A stretch of 64,000 bases of DNA from the NCBI RefSeq assembly GCF_900239935.1, contig NZ_LT965928.1:2933520-2997519 (forward strand), given 5' to 3'. The DNA comes from Pseudoalteromonas carrageenovora IAM 12662. Lineage in GTDB: Bacteria; Pseudomonadota; Gammaproteobacteria; Enterobacterales; Alteromonadaceae. The notes beneath the pieces are model-generated. The model had not been told where the DNA came from. It saw only the letters and a list, made by a program, of their open reading frames with translations, and did not search any database. Made by a program: the position numbers and the translations under genes. Of this stretch, positions 43,111 through 52,283 are shown in pieces. Numbering within the stretch: position 1 is the stretch's first letter; the number at the start of each line of letters is the position of its first letter.

Positions 43111-45894
43111 ATGCAGAGTAAATTCTCTTCACCGGTAAAAGGCTTACTACCTCTTTTTTTAATCATTAATATTACAGTAACAGCGCTCGCTATTATTGCA
43201 CATTCATTTTATACACAAACAACAACTGAATCTGCTCAGACAGAGCCATCAATAAATATTACAACTCTTGCTAATAGACTTAATTTACCCATGGTTGATG
43301 CACTTACTATGTACGGCCAAGGTAAAGTAAAGCAGTTACTTGATTTAACGTCCCTACTAGATAACGATTTCGAATACACTTTATATCGTTTTAATGCCAC
43401 CTCAGAAACTCAACTAGTATACAGCAGTAGTCAACCAGCTATAGACTCAATTAAAACCGACCAGCATCTGGTTGAGCAAGGTATTTTACATCATGTATTA
43501 ACGCTGAATGATCAACCTATTGGCGAGCTTATAATTAAGCAAAAGGTAATGGCGCCACCGCTAAGCGCCCAAGACTCGCAAGTTATTGCCTACATTATTG
43601 CTATAGCAAGCGTAGCTGCGCTATTTATACTTACTTTAGCTTTTAATATGTACATTAATACACGTTTACGTGAAAGCACCAACTCGCTTACTCAAGAGTT
43701 AAAAGCAATTACAGAGGACGCTAATTACGATAGCAGTGTTAATGAGCAACTAGACATTGGCTTAGGCGAGGTTGCAAAGCACGTTAATTTATTACTGCGT
43801 AAAGTTCAATCAGTAATAATTGAAAATGAAGCTGCACAAAAAGAGCTTTATAAACTACAAAATGGACTTGAAGCCGAAGTTCAAAACCGTACTTTAGCCC
43901 TTGAACAAGCAACCTTAAAAGCTGAGCGAGCTAGCGAAACTAAAACAACCTTTTTAGCCACAATGAGTCACGAAATAAGAACACCTATGAATGGTGTTAT
44001 AGGGACTATTGATTTATTACGTCAAACGGAGCTTGATGGTGCACAGCATCGCTTAAGTACGATTATTCGTGAATCGGCATTTTCGCTATTAAGCATTTTG
44101 GATGACATATTAGATTTTTCTAAAATTGAGGCTGGAAAACTTAATATAGATCCCACCCCATTTTCTGTAACCGATACTATTGAAGAAGTTGCTAGAGTAC
44201 TCTCTTCTGTTGCAAAAAAACGAGAGCTTGATTTAGAGCTATCAATAGCGCCTGATATTCCGACAAACCTTACAGGCGACAGCGTACGCGTTCGTCAGGT
44301 TCTTTATAACCTATGTAGTAATGCAATTAAATTTACAAGCACCGATGAGAAAACTCAGGGCCATGTAAAAATATCAGTAGAAGTTGCTCATAATACTGCT
44401 GATCACTTTACCTTACGCTTTTGCGTAACTGACAATGGTAAAGGGATGACCCAAGCGCAACTACGCGAAATATTTAACCCATTTATACAAGCCGAAAACT
44501 CAATTACCCGAGAATATGGTGGTACAGGTTTAGGCCTCTCTATTTGTAAAAGTTTAACCGAGCTAATGCTTGGTACAATTCATGTTACGAGCCATGCAGG
44601 CATTGGCAGTGAGTTTACTGTTGAGTTGCCATTTAGCACATCGGGTAAAATTAAATACGCACACAAAGGCGCGCTAGCAGGTAAACAAATTATTGTTGCC
44701 AGTAACCACCTTGAACGTGAAAAAGTGATGTATCGTTACTTATCGTTTATGGGCGCTAAAATCACTTATGTTCATAGTGAAGCTGAAATAGAAGAGCACC
44801 AATACTCTCAAGATATTATTTGGGTAGCTGACGGTATAGACAACATGGATAAAACTAACGCATTGCTTAGGCGTTTGTTTTATTCATTAGAAGATTATAA
44901 CCAACAAGTCGTGGTATTAAGTAAGCTTGATGAAGCGGCTATAAATCATAAAAATATTTTTTATATAAATGCCTCACCTTTGTGTAAATCTAATTTTATG
45001 CTCTCTATTTTAGTTGCTGCGGGTCTGCACACTCCTAAGCAAATTAAAAAAACCAAGTCACTTAATAACTACTTAAATGTTGAGCAAGCTCGTAAATCTA
45101 ACAAGTTAATTTTGTTAGTAGAAGACAATCTCTTAAATCAGCAAGTATTAACTGACCAATTACACATACTAGGCTTTGGCGTTGAAATAGCTAACAACGG
45201 TGAAGAAGGTCTAGATATGTGGAGAAAAGGTGACTACTCACTTATTTTAACCGACCTACATATGCCTAAAATGTCGGGCTACGATATGGTCGAAAAAATT
45301 CGTAACGAAGCTGAGCTATTAGAATCTGTAGATGCACAACCTTATATTATTGCTGTAACCGCAAACGCACTTAAAGGCGAAAAAGAGCGCTGTTTAGCTG
45401 TAGGTATTAATGACTTTATTACTAAACCTATAGAACTTAACGCGCTAGAAGATACTTTAAAACGTTGGAGCGATAAGCAGAACCAGAGTCAAAATGTAAT
45501 TATTCATCAAACAACAGCATTGCCTATTGATATGGAAGCCGTTACTAAATATGTAAATGGCGATAAAGCTAAGCAGATTCGCTTTTTCAAAATGTATTTA
45601 GAACAAAGCCAAGGGCTAATTAAAAGTATTAACTCTGGTGTGATGGTTAACGATTTAAGTGAGATCATTGATGGGTGCCATCAATTAAAATCGATTTCTA
45701 AAACAATTGGCGCACAAATGGTATCTGAGCTTGCAAGTGCATTTGAAGATAAATGTAAAGAAGATGAGCTAAGCACTGATGAGTTAATAGACTTACGCGA
45801 TAAGCTTGAAATTGAATATTCTAAAGCAGCTCAATTTTTAAAAGAGCAAGTAAGAACAGCTGAAGATGAGCAAGAGGACGAGCTGACCGATTAA
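43111..45894 (+). CDS. hybrid sensor histidine kinase with receiver and HPt domains
   Basis: 927 residues. TM1 (about residues 14-34) and TM2 (about 160-182) flank a periplasmic domain. A HAMP-like linker and coiled coil (ELYKLQNGLEAEVQNRTLALEQ) lead to HisKA with ATMSHEIRTPMNG (His ~287) and an ATPase domain (CSNAIKF, VTDNGKGM, GGTGLGLSI). A degenerate receiver-like region (~515-650) without the Asp follows, then a true receiver (LLVEDNLLNQ, Asp ~715 in LILTDLHMPKMSG, Lys in FITKPI) and a C-terminal HPt (His ~857, CHQLKSIS). It has the phosphorelay layout of BarA or ArcB but a different sensor, so I give no name. It stands alone, and no partner regulator is adjacent. Confidence 0.92.
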   Translation: MQSKFSSPVKGLLPLFLIINITVTALAIIAHSFYTQTTTESAQTEPSINITTLANRLNLPMVDALTMYGQGKVKQLLDLTSLLDNDFEYTLYRFNATSETQLVYSSSQPAIDSIKTDQHLVEQGILHHVLTLNDQPIGELIIKQKVMAPPLSAQDSQVIAYIIAIASVAALFILTLAFNMYINTRLRESTNSLTQELKAITEDANYDSSVNEQLDIGLGEVAKHVNLLLRKVQSVIIENEAAQKELYKLQNGLEAEVQNRTLALEQATLKAERASETKTTFLATMSHEIRTPMNGVIGTIDLLRQTELDGAQHRLSTIIRESAFSLLSILDDILDFSKIEAGKLNIDPTPFSVTDTIEEVARVLSSVAKKRELDLELSIAPDIPTNLTGDSVRVRQVLYNLCSNAIKFTSTDEKTQGHVKISVEVAHNTADHFTLRFCVTDNGKGMTQAQLREIFNPFIQAENSITREYGGTGLGLSICKSLTELMLGTIHVTSHAGIGSEFTVELPFSTSGKIKYAHKGALAGKQIIVASNHLEREKVMYRYLSFMGAKITYVHSEAEIEEHQYSQDIIWVADGIDNMDKTNALLRRLFYSLEDYNQQVVVLSKLDEAAINHKNIFYINASPLCKSNFMLSILVAAGLHTPKQIKKTKSLNNYLNVEQARKSNKLILLVEDNLLNQQVLTDQLHILGFGVEIANNGEEGLDMWRKGDYSLILTDLHMPKMSGYDMVEKIRNEAELLESVDAQPYIIAVTANALKGEKERCLAVGINDFITKPIELNALEDTLKRWSDKQNQSQNVIIHQTTALPIDMEAVTKYVNGDKAKQIRFFKMYLEQSQGLIKSINSGVMVNDLSEIIDGCHQLKSISKTIGAQMVSELASAFEDKCKEDELSTDELIDLRDKLEIEYSKAAQFLKEQVRTAEDEQEDELTD

Positions 45895-45923
45895 CAATAA
45901 CGCGAGTAAGCTAAGTTGATAAT

Positions 45924-45952
45924 AAAAAAAGGGCTAAATAGCCCTTTTTTTA
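45924..45952. terminator. bidirectional terminator
   Basis: AAAAAAAGGGCTA / TAGCCCTTTTTTT hairpin with a short loop between the hybrid kinase gene and the convergent yggX. Confidence 0.92.
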
Positions 45953-45970
45953 TAACTTTAAATAATAGAG

Positions 45971-46243
45971 TTACTTTTCAGGCGGTCGGTAGCCTTCAAT
46001 TTCAACATCTTTATCTTCAAACAAAAAGCCAACCATTTGCTCTTCTAAAAATGTACGGTGCTCTGGGTCCATCATATTTAAGTGTTTTTCATTGATAAGC
46101 ATTGTTTGCTTATGCTGCCACTGCCCCCAAGCTTCTTTAGAAATATTGTTAAAAATTTTCTCGCCAAGTTCACCTGGGTATAACTGAAAACCAAGCCCTT
46201 CGGCTTCTTTTTGTAACTTTTGACAAAATACTGTACGTGCCAT
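45971..46243 (-). CDS. yggX: probable Fe(2+)-trafficking protein YggX
   Basis: 90 residues, the family length. It starts [20 protein letters not shown] with the conserved Cys7, followed by [20 protein letters not shown] and the C-terminal YRPPEK. YggX protects iron-sulfur proteins from oxidative damage and is part of the SoxRS response in enterics. It follows mutY by 33 bp on the same strand, as in E. coli, where it is thought to support the [4Fe-4S] enzyme MutY and others. Confidence 0.96.
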   Translation of the reverse strand: MARTVFCQKLQKEAEGLGFQLYPGELGEKIFNNISKEAWGQWQHKQTMLINEKHLNMMDPEHRTFLEEQMVGFLFEDKDVEIEGYRPPEK

Positions 46244-46276
46244 AATTGACTCTCTTAAGCGCTAAATGCTAATAGT

Positions 46277-47338
46277 TTAACCTATTGGGCTAATTTGTTT
46301 AACCAACTTTTTAGTTGGTGCAGCTAAGCCAACCTCTACAGATTGGTCAAGCGGATACCACACTAATTGTTTATCGTTTACTACATCTGGAATTTGCTTA
46401 ACATTAAGTACATGCGGATTAATAGTTAATTCAAAATGCGAAAAAACATGAGTAAAGGGTTCTAGTAAATCGAGATCGCTATTAATGCCTTGCTGAGCTA
46501 AAAATAGCTCAAGGTCGCTGAACTCGTTAAATTCAAAAAAGCCAAACAACCCCCCCCAAATCCCACTACTTGGGCGCTTTTCCATTAAGACTTTTTCATC
46601 ACACTTAATAATTAATTGATGGCAGCTTTTTTTAGGGACTGCTTTTTTAGGTTTAGAGTGCGGAAATTCTTTTACCTTGCCTGCATTAAAAGCACCACAG
46701 CCTAAGTTTAACGGGCATGCCCGGCAATCAAAGCGGCTACGAGAGCAAAGGCTTGCACCTAAATCCATCATGGCCTGATTAAATTCGGTCACATTATTTT
46801 TAGGTGTAAGCTGATTAGATAAATGCCATAACTGGTTTTCTACTTTTTTAACGCCGTACCAGCCTTCAATCATAAAGTAACGTGCTAATACACGCTTAAC
46901 ATTACCATCTAAAATTGGATGGTGCTGCCCAAGCGAAAGCGACAGCACAGCTCCAGCTGTAGAGCGCCCTATTCCTGGCAAGTCCATTACCTCATCAAGT
47001 GTTTGCGGAAACTCACCATGGTACTTATCACGTACTATTTTTGCAGTTTTATGTAGATTACGCGCACGAGCGTAATAACCTAAGCCAGTCCAGTGATGCA
47101 GTACTAAATCTTCATCAGCATTAGCTAAAGCAACAATATCAGGAAAGCTTGTCATAAATTTTTCAAAATATGGGATTACAGTAACAACTTGGGTTTGCTG
47201 TAACATCACCTCAGACACCCAGACTTTATAAGGGGTTTTACCTAATTGCCACGGCAATGTTTTACGCCCATGGAGGTGATACCAATCAACTACTTGGCTG
47301 GCAAACCAATCAGACTGCTTTTTATCTAGATCTAACAT
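46277..47338 (-). CDS. mutY: A/G-specific adenine glycosylase MutY
   Basis: 353 residues. The helix-hairpin-helix with the catalytic region is [20 protein letters not shown], and the Glu is in [12 protein letters not shown]. The [4Fe-4S] ligands are in [17 protein letters not shown] (Cys-x6-Cys-x2-Cys-x5-Cys). The C-terminal NUDIX-like domain recognises 8-oxoG ([17 protein letters not shown]). It removes A mispaired with 8-oxoguanine. It is divergent from trmB and upstream of yggX, the E. coli arrangement. Confidence 0.97.
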   Translation of the reverse strand: MLDLDKKQSDWFASQVVDWYHLHGRKTLPWQLGKTPYKVWVSEVMLQQTQVVTVIPYFEKFMTSFPDIVALANADEDLVLHHWTGLGYYARARNLHKTAKIVRDKYHGEFPQTLDEVMDLPGIGRSTAGAVLSLSLGQHHPILDGNVKRVLARYFMIEGWYGVKKVENQLWHLSNQLTPKNNVTEFNQAMMDLGASLCSRSRFDCRACPLNLGCGAFNAGKVKEFPHSKPKKAVPKKSCHQLIIKCDEKVLMEKRPSSGIWGGLFGFFEFNEFSDLELFLAQQGINSDLDLLEPFTHVFSHFELTINPHVLNVKQIPDVVNDKQLVWYPLDQSVEVGLAAPTKKLVKQISPIG

Positions 47339-47499
47339 ATTACGCTTTTACTCATGCTCAATGGCGGCTCAGTCTATTGTAGTTAATAAAAAGATCAAGC
47401 TATGTGGGCTGTATAATACGCTAATACTTGTGATTGGCGTCTTGGTCAGGGATAATACGCAACCATTTTTAAACACATTGTTTTTGTCAGGCCAATAAT

Positions 47500-48225
47500 A
47501 TGAGTGAATCAAGTAACAACAACCTTGAGCAAGCTAAGCAAGAAGGTAAGTACATCCGCACTATTCGTAGTTTTGTAAAACGCGAAGGCCGATTAACCAA
47601 AGGTCAGGCCGCTGCGATTGAAAAATGCTGGCCAACCATGGGCCTTGAGCACAAAAATGGCTTACTTGATTTAACCCAAGTGTTTGGTAACAACAACGAT
47701 GTGGTGCTAGAAATTGGTTTTGGTATGGGCAAGTCACTTGTTGAAATGGCAAAAAGTGCACCGCACCTTAACTTTATTGGTATAGAAGTACACCGTCCGG
47801 GCGTTGGCGCATGTTTAATGGATGCCGATGAAGCTGGTGTAACTAATTTACGCGTGTTTGAACACGACGCAGTTGAAGTGCTTGCTGATTGCTTAAGCGA
47901 TGAGAGCCTTACTACGTTGCAATTATTCTTCCCAGATCCATGGCATAAAAAGCGCCATCATAAACGCCGTATTGTACAAACAGAATTTGCTGAAAAACTA
48001 CGTTCTAAATTAAAAATAGGCGGTGTTTTTCATATGGCTACTGATTGGGAAAACTACGCAGAACATATGCTAGAAGTAATGCAAGCTGCCCCGGGTTATA
48101 AAAACCAATCAGAGACTAACGATTATGTGCCTCGCCCTGACTTACGTCCACTTACTAAGTTTGAGCAACGCGGCCACCGATTAGGTCACGGCGTTTGGGA
48201 CTTAATGTTTGAACGCACTAAGTAA
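47500..48225 (+). CDS. trmB: tRNA (guanine-N7-)-methyltransferase TrmB
   Basis: 241 residues. SAM-binding motif [17 protein letters not shown], post-[14 protein letters not shown], and the family-specific [21 protein letters not shown]. It ends [16 protein letters not shown]. It makes m7G46 in tRNA. Divergent from mutY and 45 bp ahead of rsmC. Confidence 0.97.
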   Translation: MSESSNNNLEQAKQEGKYIRTIRSFVKREGRLTKGQAAAIEKCWPTMGLEHKNGLLDLTQVFGNNNDVVLEIGFGMGKSLVEMAKSAPHLNFIGIEVHRPGVGACLMDADEAGVTNLRVFEHDAVEVLADCLSDESLTTLQLFFPDPWHKKRHHKRRIVQTEFAEKLRSKLKIGGVFHMATDWENYAEHMLEVMQAAPGYKNQSETNDYVPRPDLRPLTKFEQRGHRLGHGVWDLMFERTK

Positions 48226-48270
48226 TTACACTTTTATATTAATTTAACACATTGTAAGGCAAAGCCATTT

Positions 48271-49296
48271 ATGAGCGTATTAACCAACCCAAGTTTACTG
48301 TTGCTTCGAAATAGTGAAGAGTTAACGGGTAAATCAATCTTGGTGGTCAACTTTGTTCAAGATGGCTTTTTAAATGAACTTAAAGCACTAAACCCGCAAA
48401 GTAATATTACAGCGTTTAGCTACAACCATGCCAATGGCGATTTTGCTAAAAACGTTAAAGATGTTGATGTATGTATTAATCACACTATTAATGGCGAAGG
48501 TTACGATTTAGTTATTCTTTATTACCCTAAATCTAAGCCCGAACTACTAATGGCGCTAGATAATATTCGTGCGGTAATAACTAAAGACGCTGATTTACTC
48601 GTGGTTGGCGAGAACAAAAGTGGTGTTAAATCAATTGAAAAACAATTAACGGGTAAGGCTGGCTTTAGCAATAAAATAGACTCTGCAAAACATTGTGTAC
48701 TTTATTCTTTTAGCGACATTGAGCTAAATGCACATTTTGATATAAGCACTTATCATAAGCAGTTTACTATTGATGTAGCCAACACTTCCTTTACCGCTAT
48801 TAGCGTACCAGGCGTGTTTAACCACGGTGGATTAGATGCTGGTACTAAGATGCTACTTGAAAATGCACCAACAGTTAAGCAAGGCAAAGTGCTTGATTTT
48901 GGTTGCGGCGCTGGCTTAATTGCCACCTTTTTAGGGTTACAAAACCCAGCACTTGAATTTGTATGTTCAGACGTAAGTGCTCTAGCTACTTACGCTACAG
49001 AGCAAACACTAAAACTAAATAATATTAAAGGCGAAGCGGTATTAAGTGATGGCCTTAAAAATATTACTGGTAAGTTTGATTTAATAGTGAGCAACCCACC
49101 GTTTCACACAGGGATTGCAACAGATTACACCGTAGCAGAAACATTTTTAGCTAATGCAAAACAGCACTTAACTAAAGCAGGAAAGCTAAATATAGTAGCT
49201 AATAGCTTTTTAAAATACCCGCCAATTTTAGAAACTCAGTTTGAAAACTATCAAACAGTATTTAAGAATAATAAATTTGCGGTATATAGCAGCTAG
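48271..49296 (+). CDS. rsmC: 16S rRNA (guanine(1207)-N2)-methyltransferase RsmC
   Basis: 341 residues, the usual two-domain RsmC length. A degenerate N-terminal methyltransferase fold is followed by a functional C-terminal domain with GKVLDFGCGAGLIATFLG (SAM motif I) and LIVSNPPFHTG (NPPF catalytic motif). The preceding GVFNHGGLDAGTKMLLE is typical of RsmC/RlmG. It methylates G1207 of 16S rRNA. It lies 45 bp after trmB, so the two RNA-modification genes are probably cotranscribed. Confidence 0.92.
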   Translation: MSVLTNPSLLLLRNSEELTGKSILVVNFVQDGFLNELKALNPQSNITAFSYNHANGDFAKNVKDVDVCINHTINGEGYDLVILYYPKSKPELLMALDNIRAVITKDADLLVVGENKSGVKSIEKQLTGKAGFSNKIDSAKHCVLYSFSDIELNAHFDISTYHKQFTIDVANTSFTAISVPGVFNHGGLDAGTKMLLENAPTVKQGKVLDFGCGAGLIATFLGLQNPALEFVCSDVSALATYATEQTLKLNNIKGEAVLSDGLKNITGKFDLIVSNPPFHTGIATDYTVAETFLANAKQHLTKAGKLNIVANSFLKYPPILETQFENYQTVFKNNKFAVYSS

Positions 49297-49311
49297 TTTG
49301 ATTTTACGAAA

Positions 49312-49337
49312 AGCTTGAGCACTAAAAGTGCTTAAGC
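49312..49337 (+). terminator. possible terminator after rsmC
   Basis: AGCTTGAGCACT / AGTGCTTAAGCT hairpin (one wobble) around AAA, extended by CGAAA / TTTCG outside. No strong T-run follows, so it is moderately supported. Confidence 0.55.
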
Positions 49338-49448
49338 TAACTTTCGAATAAATATAAGAATTAATTTAGTTTTTTTCCTTCCTTTTCTGCTGTCTTTGCT
49401 AAACTAAAATTCTAAATAATTAATATTGACTCAGGCGATATTGAAATA

Positions 49449-51053
49449 ATGCCTAAAAAAGTTCATCAAAGTAGCATCCGAAAAGCACTAATAAATTTGA
49501 TTATGCTTATAACAGCTATTTGTCTGTCGTTATCTATTTCGATATCGACATACTTAAGTGTTAAAGAGCAAAAGCAGTTAATTATTAATAAGCTTGTGAT
49601 CCTTTCGGAAATTGTCGCTTTTGATGCCGGGGATTCAGTAGCCAAAGATGATCGCAAAACAGAAGAAAAACGCCTTAAATCATTCGAAAATATTCCTTTA
49701 GTAAAAAATATTCATATTTATTCAATAGAAAAAACTTCTCAAAAACCCGTTTTTTTTATCAGCTTTAATGCAAAAAAAACCCCGCCAGTACCATTAAGAA
49801 TTGATAGTGTAGATGAGCTAACTACGCCGCGAGTTACCAGCGAGCATATAGAGCTAACACGTCCTATTTATAATAATGAAAAGGTAATCGGCTATGTATA
49901 TATGCGAGGCAGTTTAGAAAGCCTAGAAGTATATATAGAGCAAAAAATCTTAATTGATGTATTACTCACACTATTGATACTTGTAGTTGTGTACTTTATT
50001 GCAGCTAAAATTCAGCGCCGTATTGCCAGCCCGATAGAGCAATTAAGTATGTTATTGCAAGATGTATCAAAAAATCATAATTACGATGCACGCGCTCCTG
50101 TTACTGATGTAAAAGAAATTACTGCCCTGTCTAACAGTTTAAATATCATGCTTACACGCACAAAAAAGCAACTTGAGCGCCACGAAAAAGACAAACAAGA
50201 AATAAAGCAGCTAAACCAAAGCCTCGAAGAAAAGGTAAATCAAAGAACTATCGCTCTTAGAGAGGCCAATCAAGAGCTACTATCTACCCTTGAGCGAATG
50301 CATCAATACCAAACACAGATAGTTGAAAACGAAAAAATGGCCTCGCTAGGGCAAATGGTCGCAGGTGTTGCTCATGAAGTTAATACCCCTATAGGGCTCG
50401 GTATAACGGGCTCAACTCTTCTACGTGATAAGCTGGCTGATATTCAACAAAGCTTTAATGACAAAAAGCTGACCTCAAGCCACTTAAAACGCTTTATTGA
50501 CGAAGGTATTGAAAACTTAGATTTAATTTACCGAAATCTAAACCGTGCAGCCGATCTCATTTCAAACTTTAAAAAAGTTGCAGTTATTCAAGATGATGGG
50601 GTTAATACTCACATAAATATACATAAATTAATTAGTGATGTTTTAACATCAATACAATCGGAGTTGCTCCCTAAAAAACCCGTCGTTGTTATCAACTGCC
50701 CTACTGATTTAGCTATTCAAAGTAAATCTGAGCCATTACAACAGGTATTTCAACAGTTACTCATGAACTCTGTAATTCATGGCTTTGTAGGGAAAGAAAA
50801 TAATGAAATTCGCTTTGATGTAGAGCTAGTAGGAAAAAAATTAACTATTGTTTATTCTGATAACGGCCAAGGCGTTGATAAAAACATTAAAAATAGAATA
50901 TTTGACCCATTTGTTACCTCAAAACGAGGGCAAGGCGCCAGCGGCTTGGGCATGCACCTAGTTTATAACTTAGTTACTCAAGCGCTAGGTGGCAGAATAA
51001 TGTTTGATATTGAAGAGAAACACGGTACTCGATTTATAATTACGATCCCTTAA
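49449..51053 (+). CDS. membrane sensor histidine kinase
   Basis: 534 residues. TM1 (about residues 14-35) is followed by a periplasmic CHASE8-like domain (~36-170) with DAGDSVAKDD, then TM2 (~170-190), HAMP (RRIASPIEQLSMLLQ), and a long coiled coil (~245-290). The kinase core carries the phosphoacceptor MVAGVAHEVNTPIG, N-box LMNSVIHGF and glycine boxes SDNGQGVD / GASGLGMHL. The AHEVNTPIG form places it with NtrB-like kinases that often pair with NtrC-type or stand-alone regulators. No response regulator is directly downstream; arcA lies 486 bp away but has its own kinase gene. Input signal unknown. Confidence 0.9.
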   Translation: MPKKVHQSSIRKALINLIMLITAICLSLSISISTYLSVKEQKQLIINKLVILSEIVAFDAGDSVAKDDRKTEEKRLKSFENIPLVKNIHIYSIEKTSQKPVFFISFNAKKTPPVPLRIDSVDELTTPRVTSEHIELTRPIYNNEKVIGYVYMRGSLESLEVYIEQKILIDVLLTLLILVVVYFIAAKIQRRIASPIEQLSMLLQDVSKNHNYDARAPVTDVKEITALSNSLNIMLTRTKKQLERHEKDKQEIKQLNQSLEEKVNQRTIALREANQELLSTLERMHQYQTQIVENEKMASLGQMVAGVAHEVNTPIGLGITGSTLLRDKLADIQQSFNDKKLTSSHLKRFIDEGIENLDLIYRNLNRAADLISNFKKVAVIQDDGVNTHINIHKLISDVLTSIQSELLPKKPVVVINCPTDLAIQSKSEPLQQVFQQLLMNSVIHGFVGKENNEIRFDVELVGKKLTIVYSDNGQGVDKNIKNRIFDPFVTSKRGQGASGLGMHLVYNLVTQALGGRIMFDIEEKHGTRFIITIP

Positions 51054-51539
51054 ACAAAGATCACTTAAAAGTGCATTTATTTAAAATTTATCCTTGAATT
51101 AGTATTTAATGACCTCATTTAGAATGCATGTGGTAAACAAGTAACATTATTTAATTACATTAAATAAATATTACCAAGCAAATTATGAACTTTATTGGCT
51201 TTGCTGTATCACATACATTGATGAAAGGTTAGAAAATGATATAATTTCGCTTTGAATTAGTCTGATTATTTTAAGTACCTTGTTTGATTGGTGGATGTAT
51301 CAATTATCAAAGGAAAATGGCTTCGACTTTATGATTCAAATGACTACATCCATGAATATATCAATTAAACAGTAGTTTTTGCACAGCCCTTTTTGTAGAC
51401 TTTGGATACCCTACTGTTTTATTTTTATCCAATTTGTTTTTTCTTGTTAACAAATGGGTATAATCCTAATCTCTAGTAATCGGTTATAAATTCATCACCG
51501 ATTTTTTGTAAATAAAATATTCCAAAAGGTTAATTAATA
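51054..51539. other. intergenic region before arcA
   Basis: I see no supportable gene in these 486 bases. Only very short frames occur (for example MNFIGFAVSHTLMKG). It contains a good -10 box TATAAT at 51459-51464, about 75 bp before arcA, without a clear -35, which is a candidate arcA promoter. Confidence 0.5.
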
Positions 51540-52256
51540 ATGCAAACGCCAGTCATTCTAATCGTAGAGGATGAAGACGTAACTCGACTCAACCTCGTTA
51601 GTTTATTTGAAGCTGAAGGTTATAAAGTTATTGAAGCCATTGATGGCGATGATATGCATGACAAGCTTACAAATAACGATGATGTTAATCTTGTTGTTAT
51701 GGATATCAATCTTCCTGGTAAAAACGGTCTTATTTTAGCCCGTGAATTACGCCAAAAGCGCAAAGTAGGCCTTATTTTCTTAACAGGTCGTGATAATGAT
51801 GTTGATCGTATTTTAGGTCTTGAAATTGGCGCTGATGATTATATCACTAAGCCATTCAACCCACGTGAATTGACTATTAGAGCGCGTAACCTTATTACTC
51901 GTACAGCTTTAGGCGGTGAAGAGTCGGCACTAGAAACAAATGGTGTGCTTACTTTTAACGGTTGGGAGCTTGACGAAAATAGCCGTTGCCTTACTTCTCC
52001 AAGCGGCGATGCTAAACGTTTACCTAAAGGTGAATACAGAGCACTTCGTTTAATGCTTGATTCTCCTGGTCGTATTTTTAGCCGCGAGCAATTAATTAAG
52101 CACATGACAGGACGTGAGCTTCGTGCAAATGACCGTACTGTAGATGTTACAATCCGTCGTATTCGTAAGCACTTTGAAAGCGATAACTCTACTTCAGAGC
52201 TTATCAGCACCATTCATGGTGAAGGTTACCGCTTTATTGGTAAAATCGACGCTTAA
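51540..52256 (+). CDS. arcA: two-component response regulator ArcA
   Basis: 238 residues matching E. coli ArcA from the first residues ([19 protein letters not shown]). The receiver phospho-Asp is in [13 protein letters not shown] and the Lys in [13 protein letters not shown]. The OmpR-type winged helix ends [17 protein letters not shown] and [11 protein letters not shown]. ArcA represses respiratory and TCA genes when quinones are reduced. Its cognate kinase gene arcB lies directly convergent, 16 bp away, whereas in E. coli the two are unlinked. Confidence 0.97.
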   Translation: MQTPVILIVEDEDVTRLNLVSLFEAEGYKVIEAIDGDDMHDKLTNNDDVNLVVMDINLPGKNGLILARELRQKRKVGLIFLTGRDNDVDRILGLEIGADDYITKPFNPRELTIRARNLITRTALGGEESALETNGVLTFNGWELDENSRCLTSPSGDAKRLPKGEYRALRLMLDSPGRIFSREQLIKHMTGRELRANDRTVDVTIRRIRKHFESDNSTSELISTIHGEGYRFIGKIDA

Positions 52257-52283
52257 TTAGAGTAAAACTCGTTTACTCTAATT
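52255..52283. terminator. convergent terminator shared by arcA and arcB
   Basis: Perfect AATTAGAGTAAA / TTTACTCTAATT stem with a 5-base loop. It starts at the arcA stop and runs into the last codons of arcB. It is AT-rich, so termination strength is uncertain, but the position suits both transcripts. Confidence 0.65.

Noticed and set aside
51054..51539. A small gene in the long gap before arcA
   Set aside because: Only frames under ~20 codons without ribosome sites; more likely a regulatory leader.
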